Shown here in pieces: positions 23,249-33,089 of a stretch of DNA of 48,150 nucleotides. Each line of letters opens with the position of its first letter. The stretch's first letter is position 1. The stretch comes from Bacteroides sp. Lineage in GTDB: Bacteria > Bacteroidota > Bacteroidia > Bacteroidales > Muribaculaceae. The DNA lies in the NCBI GenBank assembly GCA_023665145.1, contig JAMPEM010000014.1, positions 1 through 48,150 on the forward strand, read 5' to 3'. The notes beneath the pieces are model-generated. The model was not told the origin of the DNA. It saw only the letters and a program-made list of their open reading frames with translations, and made no database searches. Both the position numbers and the translations under genes were made by a program.

Positions 23249-24133
23249 ATGGAAATGGACAGATACCGCAAGGCGTTGGCCGATAGTAAAGTGACAGGTT
23301 CAGATGAGACTGTCGCTGAAGGACTTGCAAAAATATTGGAGAAAGCTCCCGAATATCACACTCCGGAAGTCTATCAATTCTGCTTTTCCTCCATTGACCT
23401 CACTACACTCTCCACTGAAGACAGTGTAAAATCGGTTGCAAAATTCACGAGCCGCGTCAATGATTTTGACAATGACTATCCTCAATATAAAAATGTAGCT
23501 GCGATATGCACCTACAGCAACTTTGCCGAAGTGGTGAGCACTCATCTTGATGTGCCCGGAGTAAGCGTTGCTGTCGTAGCCGGTTGTTTCCCTTCATCCC
23601 AGACCTTCACTGCCGTCAAAGTGGCAGATTGCGCACTTGCCGTAGGGAACGGCGCCAATGAGGTGGATATCGTTTTTAATGTCGGGATGTATCTTGACGG
23701 TGATTTTGAAAGCCTTACTGACGAAATAATCGAACAGAAACACACCATTAAAGACGCAAAGCTCAAAGTTATTCTTGAAACCGGTGCTCTTAAAACAGCC
23801 CGCGCCATTAAGGAGGCATCCGTGCTTTCCCTCTGGAGCGAAGCCGATTTCCTCAAGACATCTACCGGGAAAGGTTACCCCGGTGCTTCCCTCGAAGCCG
23901 CTTACGTGATGTGTCAATGCATCAAAGAATACTATGAACTCACCGGCCGAAAAGTGGGATTCAAAGCGTCCGGAGGTATACGTACAGCCGATGATGCAGT
24001 AAAATATTATACCGTGGTCAAAGAGATACTTGGCGACGAATGGCTCTGCCACGACCTCTTCCGAATCGGTGCCAGCAGCCTGGCAAATTCACTTCTTTCT
24101 GCCATGGAAGGCTCGGAAGTGAAATATTTCTGA
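23249..24133 (+). CDS. deoC: Deoxyribose-phosphate aldolase
   Basis: A 294-residue class I aldolase that splits 2-deoxyribose-5-phosphate into glyceraldehyde-3-phosphate and acetaldehyde. The Schiff-base lysine is K203 in DFLKTSTGKG, the second active-site lysine is K239 in GFKASGGIR, and the Asp of EVDIVFNVG (D140) is present, corresponding to K167, K201 and D102 of the E. coli enzyme. A second ATG two codons downstream could also be the start. The next gene, for an exported nuclease-like protein, follows after 22 bases, so they are probably co-transcribed. The context ties this enzyme to use of DNA sugar. Confidence 0.95.
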   Translation: MEMDRYRKALADSKVTGSDETVAEGLAKILEKAPEYHTPEVYQFCFSSIDLTTLSTEDSVKSVAKFTSRVNDFDNDYPQYKNVAAICTYSNFAEVVSTHLDVPGVSVAVVAGCFPSSQTFTAVKVADCALAVGNGANEVDIVFNVGMYLDGDFESLTDEIIEQKHTIKDAKLKVILETGALKTARAIKEASVLSLWSEADFLKTSTGKGYPGASLEAAYVMCQCIKEYYELTGRKVGFKASGGIRTADDAVKYYTVVKEILGDEWLCHDLFRIGASSLANSLLSAMEGSEVKYF

Positions 24134-24155
24134 TAAAAATATAACTGTCAAATAT

Positions 24156-25223
24156 ATGAAAAAACTCGCACGCCTTGCCGTAGCCGCTGTCGCTCTCGTG
24201 GTGCTTTGCTGCCTCGTGACCCCCTCGTCGGTAAATGCAAAGAGTGAAGGTAAGAAGTACCAGACTTTCGGTGTGGCCTTCTATAACCTTGAAAACCTCT
24301 TTGACACAATCAACAACAACGGCAAATACGACCTTGAATTCTCCCCCAAAGGGAAAAGACAATGGGATGGACACAAGTATTGGAAAAAGCTCGAAAAGCT
24401 CTCATACGCCATCTCGCAGATGACCACTCCGGTAACACCTAACGGCCCCGCTGTAATTGGTGTCTCGGAAATTGAAAACATCACTGTACTCAATGACCTT
24501 GTCAAGCAAAAATCAATTGCAGACTGGAACCTGCAGGTGGTGCATCATGATTCACCCGACCGTCGCGGTGTCGACGTGGGTCTCCTTTACAACCCGAAAC
24601 AATTCAAGCTCCTCAAAGTAACCAACCATACTCTGAACATACCCGACAAGCCGTATTTCAAAACACGCGACCAAATGTGCGTAGTCGGTCTGATGGGTGG
24701 ACAAAGAATAGCAATTATCGTAAACCACTGGCCCTCACGATATGGTGGACAGGAACAGTCATCTCCCTTGCGTGAAGCTGCAGCAAGCCTCACCAAATCA
24801 ATCGCTGATTCCCTATTGAACATTGACCCGTCAATGGCTATTGTTGTGATGGGTGACCTTAACGATGATCCCTCCGACAAATCCTGCGCTCAAGTGCTCA
24901 ACGCCAAAAAGAAAGAGAATGAAGTGACCAAAGGAGGTTTCTTCAATCCCTTCTGGCAGAAACTTGACGATGGTATAGGCTCATATATCTATCGCGGTGG
25001 ATGGGACCTCTTTGACCAGATTATCGTCAATTACAACCTCCTCCCCGAAGGAGCTTCAAAACTCAAGTTCTATAAAGCGGAAGTGCTCAACAAACCATTC
25101 CTGCTTCAAACCACCGGACAGTATAAAGGTTACACTCTCCGTACCTACTCCGGCGGTGTGTGGATGGATGGATATTCCGACCACCTTCCCACAGAAATAT
25201 ATCTACGCAAAGTAGTGGAATAA
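24156..25223 (+). CDS. Exported endonuclease/exonuclease/phosphatase (EEP) family protein
   Basis: A 355-residue protein with a signal peptide (residues about 1-29, LAVAAVALVVLCCLVTPSS). The EEP metal-site motifs are in order: FYNLENLFD, the metal-binding Glu in GVSEIEN, NHWPSRYGG with the catalytic His, GDLNDDPSD, and the final SDHLP. Family members cleave phosphodiester bonds in nucleic acids, or phosphate esters. The placement between deoC and a TonB receptor, near three endonuclease I genes, favours extracellular or periplasmic DNA degradation. The exact substrate is inferred. Confidence 0.88.
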   Translation: MKKLARLAVAAVALVVLCCLVTPSSVNAKSEGKKYQTFGVAFYNLENLFDTINNNGKYDLEFSPKGKRQWDGHKYWKKLEKLSYAISQMTTPVTPNGPAVIGVSEIENITVLNDLVKQKSIADWNLQVVHHDSPDRRGVDVGLLYNPKQFKLLKVTNHTLNIPDKPYFKTRDQMCVVGLMGGQRIAIIVNHWPSRYGGQEQSSPLREAAASLTKSIADSLLNIDPSMAIVVMGDLNDDPSDKSCAQVLNAKKKENEVTKGGFFNPFWQKLDDGIGSYIYRGGWDLFDQIIVNYNLLPEGASKLKFYKAEVLNKPFLLQTTGQYKGYTLRTYSGGVWMDGYSDHLPTEIYLRKVVE

Positions 25224-25283
25224 TCTTATTGCAAATTTTTTTTCAAGCTCTAAGCATAAATTAAGAAAATAAACTATATCATC

Positions 25284-28136
25284 ATGCGAATTAAATGTTT
25301 AGTTCTGCTAATGCTTGCCTTCGCGCTTCCGGTCCTCGCCCAGACAGGACTTAAAGGCACGGTGGTAAACGCTCGCACGGGCCAAGCCATCGCCGGAGCA
25401 AATATCCTCCTGCGAGATCAAGGCATCTTCGTAATGACCGGAGCTGACGGCCTATTCACTATCACTAATGCCCAATACGGTACTGACGTACTCGAAATCA
25501 TGGCCGATGGTTATGCCGACCAATACATCGACGTCGATATCGTCAATGGTATTGTCAAAGACCTCGGTACAATCAAGATGGATATATCGGGATTTGACGC
25601 CAACAATCTCAACACTGACGACAACATCTTTGATGAGGAACTTATCCTCGAGGATGAAAGCGCTCAGCAGTCTGTAGGTACCATACAAGGTGCAAATGAC
25701 AATGTCTATTACCAGACGGCAAACTACAATTTCTCAGTAATGCGTTTCCGTATCAGAGGTTACGACCAAAATTGGAATGCCGGCTATATCAACGGATTCT
25801 ATTTCAACGACTCCATGAGAGGCCGTTTCAACTATTCCGGACTCGGTGGTATGACATCCTCAGCTTTCCGATCCAAAACCGTTGATCCGGGTCTCGATGC
25901 AGCTTCTTATGGATTCGGCGGTGTAGGTGGTGCTTCAAATTTCACTACATATGCCTCCGAATATGCTCCCGGATTCCGTGGTAATATCTCTTATACCAAC
26001 TCCAACTACATGATGCGCGCCATGTTGCAATATAACAGCGGCGTCAACAAAAACGGATGGGCATTCTCAGCTTCTATAATCGGAAGATATGCTCCGGAAG
26101 GTGTAGTGGAAGGTACTTTCTACAATTCTATCGGTTATGCCCTCTCTGTTCAGAAAATATTCAACGACAAACACTCTCTGAACCTTACCACTTGGGGTGC
26201 ACCGACTCAACGAGCTTCCAACGGTGCCGCTACTCAAGAATCATACGACCTTGCAGGCTCCAACCTCTATAACCCTTCATGGGGTTACCTCGACGGGAAA
26301 AAGAAAAGTGCACGCGTAGTCAATACCTATTCACCTTCAGCTCTCTTGAACTGGATTTGGAAACCTCGTATGGGGACTACAGTAAATACCGGTATCGGAT
26401 TCCAGATGAGCCGCTACTCTTCTTCTGCCCTCAACTGGTATCAAGCTGCTGACCCGCGCCCCGACTATTACCGTTATCTCCCCTCATATTATAATCCCGA
26501 CAACGCCTGGAGTAATTACTATGTAGACCCGGCTGACAGATATTTCGGCAATACCGGTATCATGCAGCCCGTCTATGAAGCAAATATGGCCAATTATGAA
26601 TATTACACCGACCTTTGGCGCAATGACAAACATTTCCGCCAAATTGATTGGGATAACCTATATCAGACCAACCTCCAGAATCGTGAAACTTTTGACCGTG
26701 ACCCATCTCTTGTAGGACACTCTACCTACATCCTTGAAAATCGTCACAGCAACTTTGCTTCCTGGATGTTCAATTCATATATTGACCATCGACTCTCTGA
26801 CCACATGACTCTCCAAGGCGGTGTCAGCTTCAATTATACCGACGCTCGATATTACAAGACTGTCAACAATCTGCTCGGTGGAGAATACTGGCGCGACGTA
26901 GACAACTTCTCAGAGCGCGACTTCCCCGGAAATACTGACATCCTCCAGAATGACCTTAACAACCCCAACCGCCACGTAAAAGAAGGTGATGTCTTCGGTT
27001 ATGACTATCACATCTATTCCTATATAGCCAACGTATGGTTGCAGAATCAGATTAACACAGCTCACTGGAACATAAACTATGGTCTTGACATGAGCTATAC
27101 ATCATTCTTCCGCCATGGTGAGATGCGTAACGGCCGTGCTCCCGAAAACTCATACGGTGCAGGTAAACGTCACAACTTTGACAACGCTTCGATTAAAGCC
27201 GGTGCCACCTATAAGATTAACGGACGTAACTATTTCGTAATTCACGGTGCTTTCGGTAACCGCGCCCCGCTCCCCGATAACTCCTATATCTCGCCCAGAA
27301 CTAAAGACACTTCAATGACAGGTCTTAAGTCTGAACGATATATCTCCGGCGACCTCTCTTATGTATGGAATTATGCTCGCTTCCGCGGTAGCATCACAGG
27401 ATTCTATACTCATGTATGGGACGGAACAAAACGTTGCCCCGGTTTCTATGACTATCAGCTCAATACCTTCATGAACTATTCAATGTCAGGTATCGAGACT
27501 GAATATAAAGGTGTCGAACTCGGTCTTTCTTACAAGATTCTCCCCTCACTTACCCTTTCGGCTGCAGGCACCTATGCTCGATACAACTACAAGAACAATC
27601 CTCTCGGGGTTCGTTCTTACGAAAATGGTGCTATGGAAGATGTCACCCGTCGAGTTTACCTCAAAAACTACTATCTGAGCGGCACTCCTCAGCAGGCTTA
27701 CTCTATCGGCCTCGACTGGGCTGCTCCGAAACAGTGGTTTATCGGTATCAACGCCAACTGGTTTGGTGACAACTACATTGACCTTGCACCTTCACGTCAC
27801 GAAGAGATGCCTGAACTTTATACAGTAGTAGTGCCGCAACCCGGCCAGACTATGGAACAGGCTCTTGAAGAAAAAATCAGCGAGATTACTCATCAGGACA
27901 AACTCAAAAACGCTTTCGTGCTTAATTTCTCAATCGGTAAATTGATTTATACCAAGTTCGGTTCTGTCAATTTCAACGTCAGCGTCAACAATGTCCTCAA
28001 TAACCGCAACATCCAGACCGGTGGTTATCAAGAGGGTAAATTCGATTATACCAACTACAGCGTCAACAAGTTCCCCAACAAATATTACTACGCTCAAGGC
28101 ATCCGAGTATTTGTAAATGTCGGTATACGCTTCTGA
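25284..28136 (+). CDS. TonB-dependent receptor with N-terminal carboxypeptidase-regulatory-like domain
   Basis: A 950-residue outer-membrane receptor. It has a signal peptide (about 1-19, ending LAQ), then a beta-sandwich domain (residues about 22-98, LKGTVVNARTGQAIAGANIL), and a plug region (about 125-225, with MRFRIRGYDQNWNAGYINGF). A barrel of aromatic-rich strands follows, ending in the typical FVNVGIRF with C-terminal Phe. It imports a substrate too large for porins using TonB energy. In this operon, with nucleases and lipoproteins, DNA fragments or nucleotides are the likely cargo (inference). The lipoprotein gene follows after 28 bases. Confidence 0.9.
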   Translation: MRIKCLVLLMLAFALPVLAQTGLKGTVVNARTGQAIAGANILLRDQGIFVMTGADGLFTITNAQYGTDVLEIMADGYADQYIDVDIVNGIVKDLGTIKMDISGFDANNLNTDDNIFDEELILEDESAQQSVGTIQGANDNVYYQTANYNFSVMRFRIRGYDQNWNAGYINGFYFNDSMRGRFNYSGLGGMTSSAFRSKTVDPGLDAASYGFGGVGGASNFTTYASEYAPGFRGNISYTNSNYMMRAMLQYNSGVNKNGWAFSASIIGRYAPEGVVEGTFYNSIGYALSVQKIFNDKHSLNLTTWGAPTQRASNGAATQESYDLAGSNLYNPSWGYLDGKKKSARVVNTYSPSALLNWIWKPRMGTTVNTGIGFQMSRYSSSALNWYQAADPRPDYYRYLPSYYNPDNAWSNYYVDPADRYFGNTGIMQPVYEANMANYEYYTDLWRNDKHFRQIDWDNLYQTNLQNRETFDRDPSLVGHSTYILENRHSNFASWMFNSYIDHRLSDHMTLQGGVSFNYTDARYYKTVNNLLGGEYWRDVDNFSERDFPGNTDILQNDLNNPNRHVKEGDVFGYDYHIYSYIANVWLQNQINTAHWNINYGLDMSYTSFFRHGEMRNGRAPENSYGAGKRHNFDNASIKAGATYKINGRNYFVIHGAFGNRAPLPDNSYISPRTKDTSMTGLKSERYISGDLSYVWNYARFRGSITGFYTHVWDGTKRCPGFYDYQLNTFMNYSMSGIETEYKGVELGLSYKILPSLTLSAAGTYARYNYKNNPLGVRSYENGAMEDVTRRVYLKNYYLSGTPQQAYSIGLDWAAPKQWFIGINANWFGDNYIDLAPSRHEEMPELYTVVVPQPGQTMEQALEEKISEITHQDKLKNAFVLNFSIGKLIYTKFGSVNFNVSVNNVLNNRNIQTGGYQEGKFDYTNYSVNKFPNKYYYAQGIRVFVNVGIRF

Positions 28137-28164
28137 TGTGTTGTAAATAAACAATATCTTGAAA

Positions 28165-29154
28165 ATGAAGAAAATAGCATCATATATGTCGTTGCTTCTT
28201 ATGGCTCTGGTTTTTGTGGCCTGCAACGATGACTTTGCACAACCTCCTGTGGTTCTTCCCGAAGGCGGTCTCGGTACCGGCCAATGGGACGACCCATATC
28301 GTACATCACAACTTGCCAATGGCGGTAAGGGTAACGGTATTTGGGTCACCGGATATATCGTTGGATGGATTGACACCAGCGGTGACAATTTTGCAATGGA
28401 TGAAAAAACCTGCACATTCAATGCCAATGCCACTTTGACATCCAACATCCTTATGGCTGTTAATCCTAATGAGACTGACTGGCAGAAATGTGTCCCCGTG
28501 GCTTTGACCGGTGACGCCCGTGACGCCCTCAATCTTCAGGACAATCCGGAAAACCTGGGCAAACAGGTAACTCTCAAATGCAATAACGAACGTTATTTCT
28601 CCAATAATGGTGGTATAAAATCCATAACTCTGTATAATTTCGGTCCTGTAGGAATTAAGGAGAAACCGGCAATTTATCAGTCAGACTTCGCTTCGGGCGA
28701 TGCGTGCGGGTTCACATTTGAAGACGGCACTCTTCCCGCCGGACTCAATTTCGTATGGAAAGTGGATACCCGTTATGGTATTGTAGCCTCCGGATATTAC
28801 AGCGGTTCTCGTTACCAGACTGACGCATGGGCCATTTCTCCGGAAATTGATCTGAACGGATATACTTCCGCTGAAGTGAACTGGCGTTGGGCCGGCAATT
28901 ATTTCACCACCCGTGAAAATTTGTTGAATATGACCGGAGCTTATATCCGCGTAGAGGGAGGCGAATGGAGTAAAATCGAGGGTATCACTTATCCGGAAGG
29001 CACTTCATTCACTTACGTCAGCAGCGGTGATGTCGATCTGACAGAATACGTCGGCAAGAAGATTCAGATTGGATTCAATTATCAATCCACTTCTACCATA
29101 GCCGGTACGCTCGAAGTAGACTCATTCGTGGTAACGGGTGAAAAAGCAGAGTGA
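28165..29154 (+). CDS. Surface lipoprotein with DUF6359-like and jelly-roll-like domains
   Basis: Starts at the ATG 28165 (a TTG two codons upstream also opens the frame). Lipobox: LVFVACNDD. Residues about 35-160 match the pattern of DUF6359-like modules seen in Bacteroidales lipoproteins (GTGQWDDPYRTSQLANGG, GIWVTGYIVGWID). The rest (about 175-330) looks like a choice-of-anchor-J/jelly-roll domain (WAISPEIDLNGYTSAEVNW). Likely a cell-surface partner of the TonB receptor upstream. No catalytic motif is seen. Domain names are from memory. Confidence 0.78.
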   Translation: MKKIASYMSLLLMALVFVACNDDFAQPPVVLPEGGLGTGQWDDPYRTSQLANGGKGNGIWVTGYIVGWIDTSGDNFAMDEKTCTFNANATLTSNILMAVNPNETDWQKCVPVALTGDARDALNLQDNPENLGKQVTLKCNNERYFSNNGGIKSITLYNFGPVGIKEKPAIYQSDFASGDACGFTFEDGTLPAGLNFVWKVDTRYGIVASGYYSGSRYQTDAWAISPEIDLNGYTSAEVNWRWAGNYFTTRENLLNMTGAYIRVEGGEWSKIEGITYPEGTSFTYVSSGDVDLTEYVGKKIQIGFNYQSTSTIAGTLEVDSFVVTGEKAE

Positions 29155-29194
29155 GTGTCAAAAAGTTAACACAATCATTTTATAACAGAATACG

Positions 29195-31012
29195 ATGAAA
29201 ATTCTAAAAAATATAGCATACTGTGCCGCAATCGCTCTGACTGCTTCCTTGGGAAGCTGTCAGGCCGATATGGACACTCCGGCTCTCGAAGTGCCCCAAG
29301 CTACCATGCAGGCTAATATGACGATTGCAGAGTTGAAAAACCTTGCAGCCAAGGCCTCAAGCGATGAGAATTTCGCATTGTTGATGCTCGACAAGGAGCA
29401 GGGGTATGTCAACGTAGCCGATGTAAACAAAGCTCCGGCTGCTGTTGACGGAGTTGTTCCCGATGAATCGATGATGGCCGAGTACATCAGTAAAATTAAT
29501 CCGGACGTCTCTACACACTACATCATTAAAGGTCGTGTAATTTCTTCCGACGCATCCGGTAACATTTATCAGGCCCTTTACATCCAAGACGGAACTGATG
29601 CAATCACGCTTTCCATCAGAAAGCTCTCGATGTATAATGAATACCGTGTAGGACAAGAGATAGTGCTTGACGTTACCGGCCTTTACCTTGGCAAATACGC
29701 CGGATTGGTGCAGATTGGTGGTCTCGGTGTTTACAATGGTACTTTCCAGGTATCATTCATGACTGCAGAGAAATTCGAGCACCAAGTACAGAAAAACGGG
29801 CTTCCCGACCAAAATGTAGATTATATTCAATTTGGCTCAACCCGACCCGAAAATTCCCTCTATTGCACCGTAATGACGCCTGCTCAGCTCCCCACTTCAG
29901 CTGAAGGTATTCTTGAGATGTCAAGCCAGTTGGTGGAATTCCGCAACGTATCTTTTGTAGACGGCGGCGAACTTCCCTATTCAGAATATCAGAGCAGCGG
30001 TGTAAACCGTACTATAACTGACGGAACATCCTCAATTATTGTCCGCACATCCGGTTATTCCACTTTCTATAATCAGATAGTTCCGGAAGGTGTAGGCACT
30101 GTAAGAGGTCTCCTTTCATACTATAACGGCACATGGCAACTTTTGCTCCGCTCCACTCGCGATGTCATCTTCGATTCCAAAGGTAATCGTGAAGATCCTT
30201 ACACTATCGAGGAAGCTATTGAGAAAATGGCAGACGGTGGTTCCGGTTGGGTGAAAGGTGTTGTGGTCGGTTCGGTTAAAGCCGGTGTTACCGCAGTTAC
30301 CGACAATGACCAAATCATTTGGGGCCAGGATGCTGAACGTGACAACAACGTGGTGATTGCTCCCAATGCAGAATGTAAAGATTATAAACTCTGTATGGTG
30401 GTTAACCTCAATCAGGGCAGCGCACTCCGTTCTACAGTCAACCTCCTTGACAATCCCGGAGCTTACGGAAAGACTCTCAGTGTATCGGGTAAATTTGAAA
30501 ATATGCTCGGCATGGCAGGTGTTGAGCCGGCTACCGGTGGTGTTTCCGAATTTGAACTTGGTTCTGACCAAGGCTCTACTCCGGTCACTCCTCCCACTCC
30601 GTCACAAACAGGTAGCGGAACAGAGGAAGACCCCTATACAATAGCATACGTGCAAGGTACTGCAGCTACTTTCACTGAAGACAATGTCTGGGTGGAAGGT
30701 TGGATTGTAGGTTATATCTATGGCGGTAGTCTCGACACAGGTTGCCAATGGACCAACGTTATGGCTGGTGATGATACATCAGGCGACGGATACAATAACA
30801 ACAACTTGCTTCTCGGTGCTTCTGCCGATTCTAAATCGCTTACTACAGCTATTCCGGTTAAACTCCGTAGCGGAAGTAATGTCCGTACCGAACTTGGCCT
30901 TCGCGCCGCTCCCGGTGCTTATCTCAAGCATGTAAAGCTCAAAGGTAATATCAACAAGGGTTACGGAACTCGTATCCTTGATGCAGTCACTGAATATAAG
31001 TTCATAGACTAA
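29195..31012 (+). CDS. Lipoprotein with DUF5689 and two DUF6359-like modules
   Basis: A 605-residue lipoprotein (lipobox SLGSCQAD). Residues about 40-330 have the DUF5689 pattern (MTIAELKNLAAKAS, YIIKGRVISSDASGNIYQAL, YIQDGTDAITL), thought to be OB-fold-like. Two later modules start REDPYTIEEAIEKMADGGSG (about 330) and TEEDPYTIAYVQGTAATFTE (about 475), joined by a Thr/Pro linker; they are related to the module in the preceding lipoprotein. OB-like folds suggest nucleic-acid or oligosaccharide binding, fitting the nuclease neighbours. A strong hairpin terminator follows. Confidence 0.8.
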   Translation: MKILKNIAYCAAIALTASLGSCQADMDTPALEVPQATMQANMTIAELKNLAAKASSDENFALLMLDKEQGYVNVADVNKAPAAVDGVVPDESMMAEYISKINPDVSTHYIIKGRVISSDASGNIYQALYIQDGTDAITLSIRKLSMYNEYRVGQEIVLDVTGLYLGKYAGLVQIGGLGVYNGTFQVSFMTAEKFEHQVQKNGLPDQNVDYIQFGSTRPENSLYCTVMTPAQLPTSAEGILEMSSQLVEFRNVSFVDGGELPYSEYQSSGVNRTITDGTSSIIVRTSGYSTFYNQIVPEGVGTVRGLLSYYNGTWQLLLRSTRDVIFDSKGNREDPYTIEEAIEKMADGGSGWVKGVVVGSVKAGVTAVTDNDQIIWGQDAERDNNVVIAPNAECKDYKLCMVVNLNQGSALRSTVNLLDNPGAYGKTLSVSGKFENMLGMAGVEPATGGVSEFELGSDQGSTPVTPPTPSQTGSGTEEDPYTIAYVQGTAATFTEDNVWVEGWIVGYIYGGSLDTGCQWTNVMAGDDTSGDGYNNNNLLLGASADSKSLTTAIPVKLRSGSNVRTELGLRAAPGAYLKHVKLKGNINKGYGTRILDAVTEYKFID

Positions 31013-31030
31013 TAAATAATTATTTTTAAT

Positions 31031-31063
31031 AATCCCGCCATAAGTTTGTCTTATGGCGGGATT
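31031..31063. terminator. Terminator hairpin after the deoC-to-lipoprotein operon
   Basis: A perfect 14-bp stem AATCCCGCCATAAG / CTTATGGCGGGATT with a 5-base loop, 18 bases after the stop. No long T run follows on the + strand, but stem strength and place support termination. Confidence 0.7.
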
Positions 31064-31077
31064 CATCCCCTCTCTCA

Positions 31078-31231
31078 GGAATTAGGAAACAGGAATTAGG
31101 AAACAGGAATTAGGAATTAGGAATTAGGAAACAGGAATTAGGAAACAGGAATTAGGAATTAGGAATTAGGAAACAGGAATTAGGAAACAGGAATTAGGAA
31201 ACAGGAATTAGGAAACAGGAATTAGGAATTA
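31078..31231. repeat. Array of 22 heptamers (GGAATTA / GGAAACA)
   Basis: Exactly 22 seven-base units without interruption, of two kinds: GGAATTA (T) and GGAAACA (C). Order: TCTCTT, TCTCTT, TCTCTCTCTT, so there are higher-order blocks ending in TT. It lies between the terminator of one operon and the first endonuclease I gene. A promoter-like TAAATTTG (31230-31237) overlaps its last bases. Confidence 0.9.
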
Positions 31232-31237
31232 AATTTG
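31230..31237 (+). promoter_or_regulatory. Possible -7 box for the endonuclease I gene cluster
   Basis: TAAATTTG fits TAnnTTTG and begins in the last heptamer. No TTTG lies at the right distance upstream, where there are only heptamers. Changes in array length could affect this promoter; speculative. Confidence 0.3.
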
Positions 31238-31350
31238 AACATAAGCAGTCTTTAGGACTTTTTATATATAGTGTGAGTCTTGATGGGCATACTCAGTACC
31301 TTCAAATTTTTCACAAACCATTTTTTTGTTAATGTAAAAAATCTGAGTCT

Positions 31351-33060
31351 ATGAAGAAAATTATACTATGTCTTTTAGCCCTTTGGGGCACCTTTGCCGG
31401 TTTGGCTCAATATAAACCGGGATATTATGACAAAATGGAGGGGAAGCAGCGCGAGGCTCTCAAGGTTGCCGCCAAGGAATGTGTGAGCGAACACATGCGT
31501 TTGGGATATACCGATCTTCCTGTCTATTGGCAATACACTGATATTTATCCCGACCTTGTCAATGGTTCGAGACGTTGGTGGGATATGTATTCTAATAATA
31601 TTTATCTGATACGCTCAAACCAGACACCGAACTCCAGTTTTTCGGCCAACCGGATGCAAAGAGAGCACTCTATCCCCAAATCATGGTGGAAAAAGGATGG
31701 AGATGTGGAATACACACCGGCTTATACCGATTTGTGGAATCTTTATCCCTCTGACGGTTCTGCGAATCAGGCCAAATCCAACTACCCATTTGGTATTACA
31801 GACGCCCCTTCTTTCAACAATGGATTGTCCAAAGTGGGTCCGGCCAAAACAGGTTATGGAGGTGGCTCCGGCAGAGTGTTTGAACCCGGCGATGAATACA
31901 AAGGTGACTTTGCGAGAAGTATTTTCTATATGGCCGTGGTATATGATGATCTCGACTGGGTATATCCATATATGTTCCGTAAACAGTCTTATCCTACTCT
32001 CCAACCATGGGCTTATGAAATGCTCTTGCAATGGTCTCGTCTTGACCCCGTGGATCAAAAGGAGATTGACCGAAATAACGGTGTGGATTCTCAGCAGGGT
32101 AACAGAAATCCGTTTATTGACTTCCCTGAGCTCGCGGAATATATATGGGGTACGCGCACATCGGAAGTTTTCCGTATAAGCGAACAGGGGGGTAATATTA
32201 CTCCTCCGATTACGGGAGAACCTACCATTATCCGCCCATTCAATGGCATGGCACTCTCTTTCGGTGAAACTGCCGTAGGATCTGTCAATCCCCGAGGCCT
32301 TGAAATTGACGCTTCCAATTTGACTTCCCCTCTCACACTCCGTATCACCGGAACGAATCGTAATCAATTCAGCATTGAAAAAACTACTATCTCAGCTGCT
32401 GAAATTAACAGCACCGATGTATATACCGTTCAAGTGTTCTATCAGCCTACTTCGCTGGGGACACATGAGGCTACCCTTCAACTATACGATGGAGGTCTGG
32501 CATTAGGTAAGGATGTGGCAGTAAAACTACAGGGTCAGGCTCTTGCTGTACCCACGTTGACACAGCTGACAGCTACCGAGGCTACCAATATCTCGGAAAA
32601 TGAATATACCGCCAACTGGGACCCGGCCCCGGAGGTTGTGGATTATTATGTCTTGACTCGTGTGCGTTACACAGACGAAGGTCCGCAAGCATCTACCCTT
32701 GTGGCCGAAACAAATTCACTCGTAATAGAAGATTGCGACCCTAACGTTAAGGAAAGTTATTCGGTGCAGTCCTCTCGCTTGGGATATCTATCGGCAAGTT
32801 CCAACTCGATCACCGTGGATACCAACAACTCGGTGATAGGTGTTAATATAGATTTGCCGCTCGCCATAGGAACAGTACCGGGAGGGTTTATCGTGCTGAC
32901 TGACAGTCCATGCAAATCATTGCGTGTGTTTGACCTTACCGGAACTCTTGTGTTGAGCCGTGAAAATGTTCCCGGTGGAGAATTTATCGCACTTCCGGCC
33001 GGAGTATATATAATCTCCGGAGGCGATTACTCTGTTCCGCTCAAAACTTTGATTAGATAA
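31351..33060 (+). CDS. Secreted endonuclease I family nuclease 1, with T9SS-like tail
   Basis: A 569-residue protein with a signal peptide (about 1-19). The endonuclease I (EndA/NucM) domain spans about 20-275. The catalytic His is in MQREHSIPKSWW, and the metal-site Asn region is DLWNLYPSDGSANQAKSNYP. After it come an ASH-like/Ig-like domain (about 295-395) and an FN3-like domain (about 405-490). The C-terminal tail has LRVFDLTGTLVLSRENVPGG and LPAGVYIISGG, a T9SS type A sorting signal pattern. It likely cuts DNA outside the cell. First of three tandem paralogues; the gap to the next is 29 bases. Confidence 0.88.
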   Translation: MKKIILCLLALWGTFAGLAQYKPGYYDKMEGKQREALKVAAKECVSEHMRLGYTDLPVYWQYTDIYPDLVNGSRRWWDMYSNNIYLIRSNQTPNSSFSANRMQREHSIPKSWWKKDGDVEYTPAYTDLWNLYPSDGSANQAKSNYPFGITDAPSFNNGLSKVGPAKTGYGGGSGRVFEPGDEYKGDFARSIFYMAVVYDDLDWVYPYMFRKQSYPTLQPWAYEMLLQWSRLDPVDQKEIDRNNGVDSQQGNRNPFIDFPELAEYIWGTRTSEVFRISEQGGNITPPITGEPTIIRPFNGMALSFGETAVGSVNPRGLEIDASNLTSPLTLRITGTNRNQFSIEKTTISAAEINSTDVYTVQVFYQPTSLGTHEATLQLYDGGLALGKDVAVKLQGQALAVPTLTQLTATEATNISENEYTANWDPAPEVVDYYVLTRVRYTDEGPQASTLVAETNSLVIEDCDPNVKESYSVQSSRLGYLSASSNSITVDTNNSVIGVNIDLPLAIGTVPGGFIVLTDSPCKSLRVFDLTGTLVLSRENVPGGEFIALPAGVYIISGGDYSVPLKTLIR

Positions 33061-33089
33061 TATACCATAATACCTAAACATCCAAATAA

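Noticed and set aside
31078..31231. CRISPR array
   Set aside because: Units are seven bases with no unique spacers, and no cas genes are in the window.
31681..32367. Long open frame (228 codons) on the - strand
   Set aside because: It lies fully opposite the first endonuclease I gene, whose catalytic motifs fix the real frame; its composition is not protein-like.
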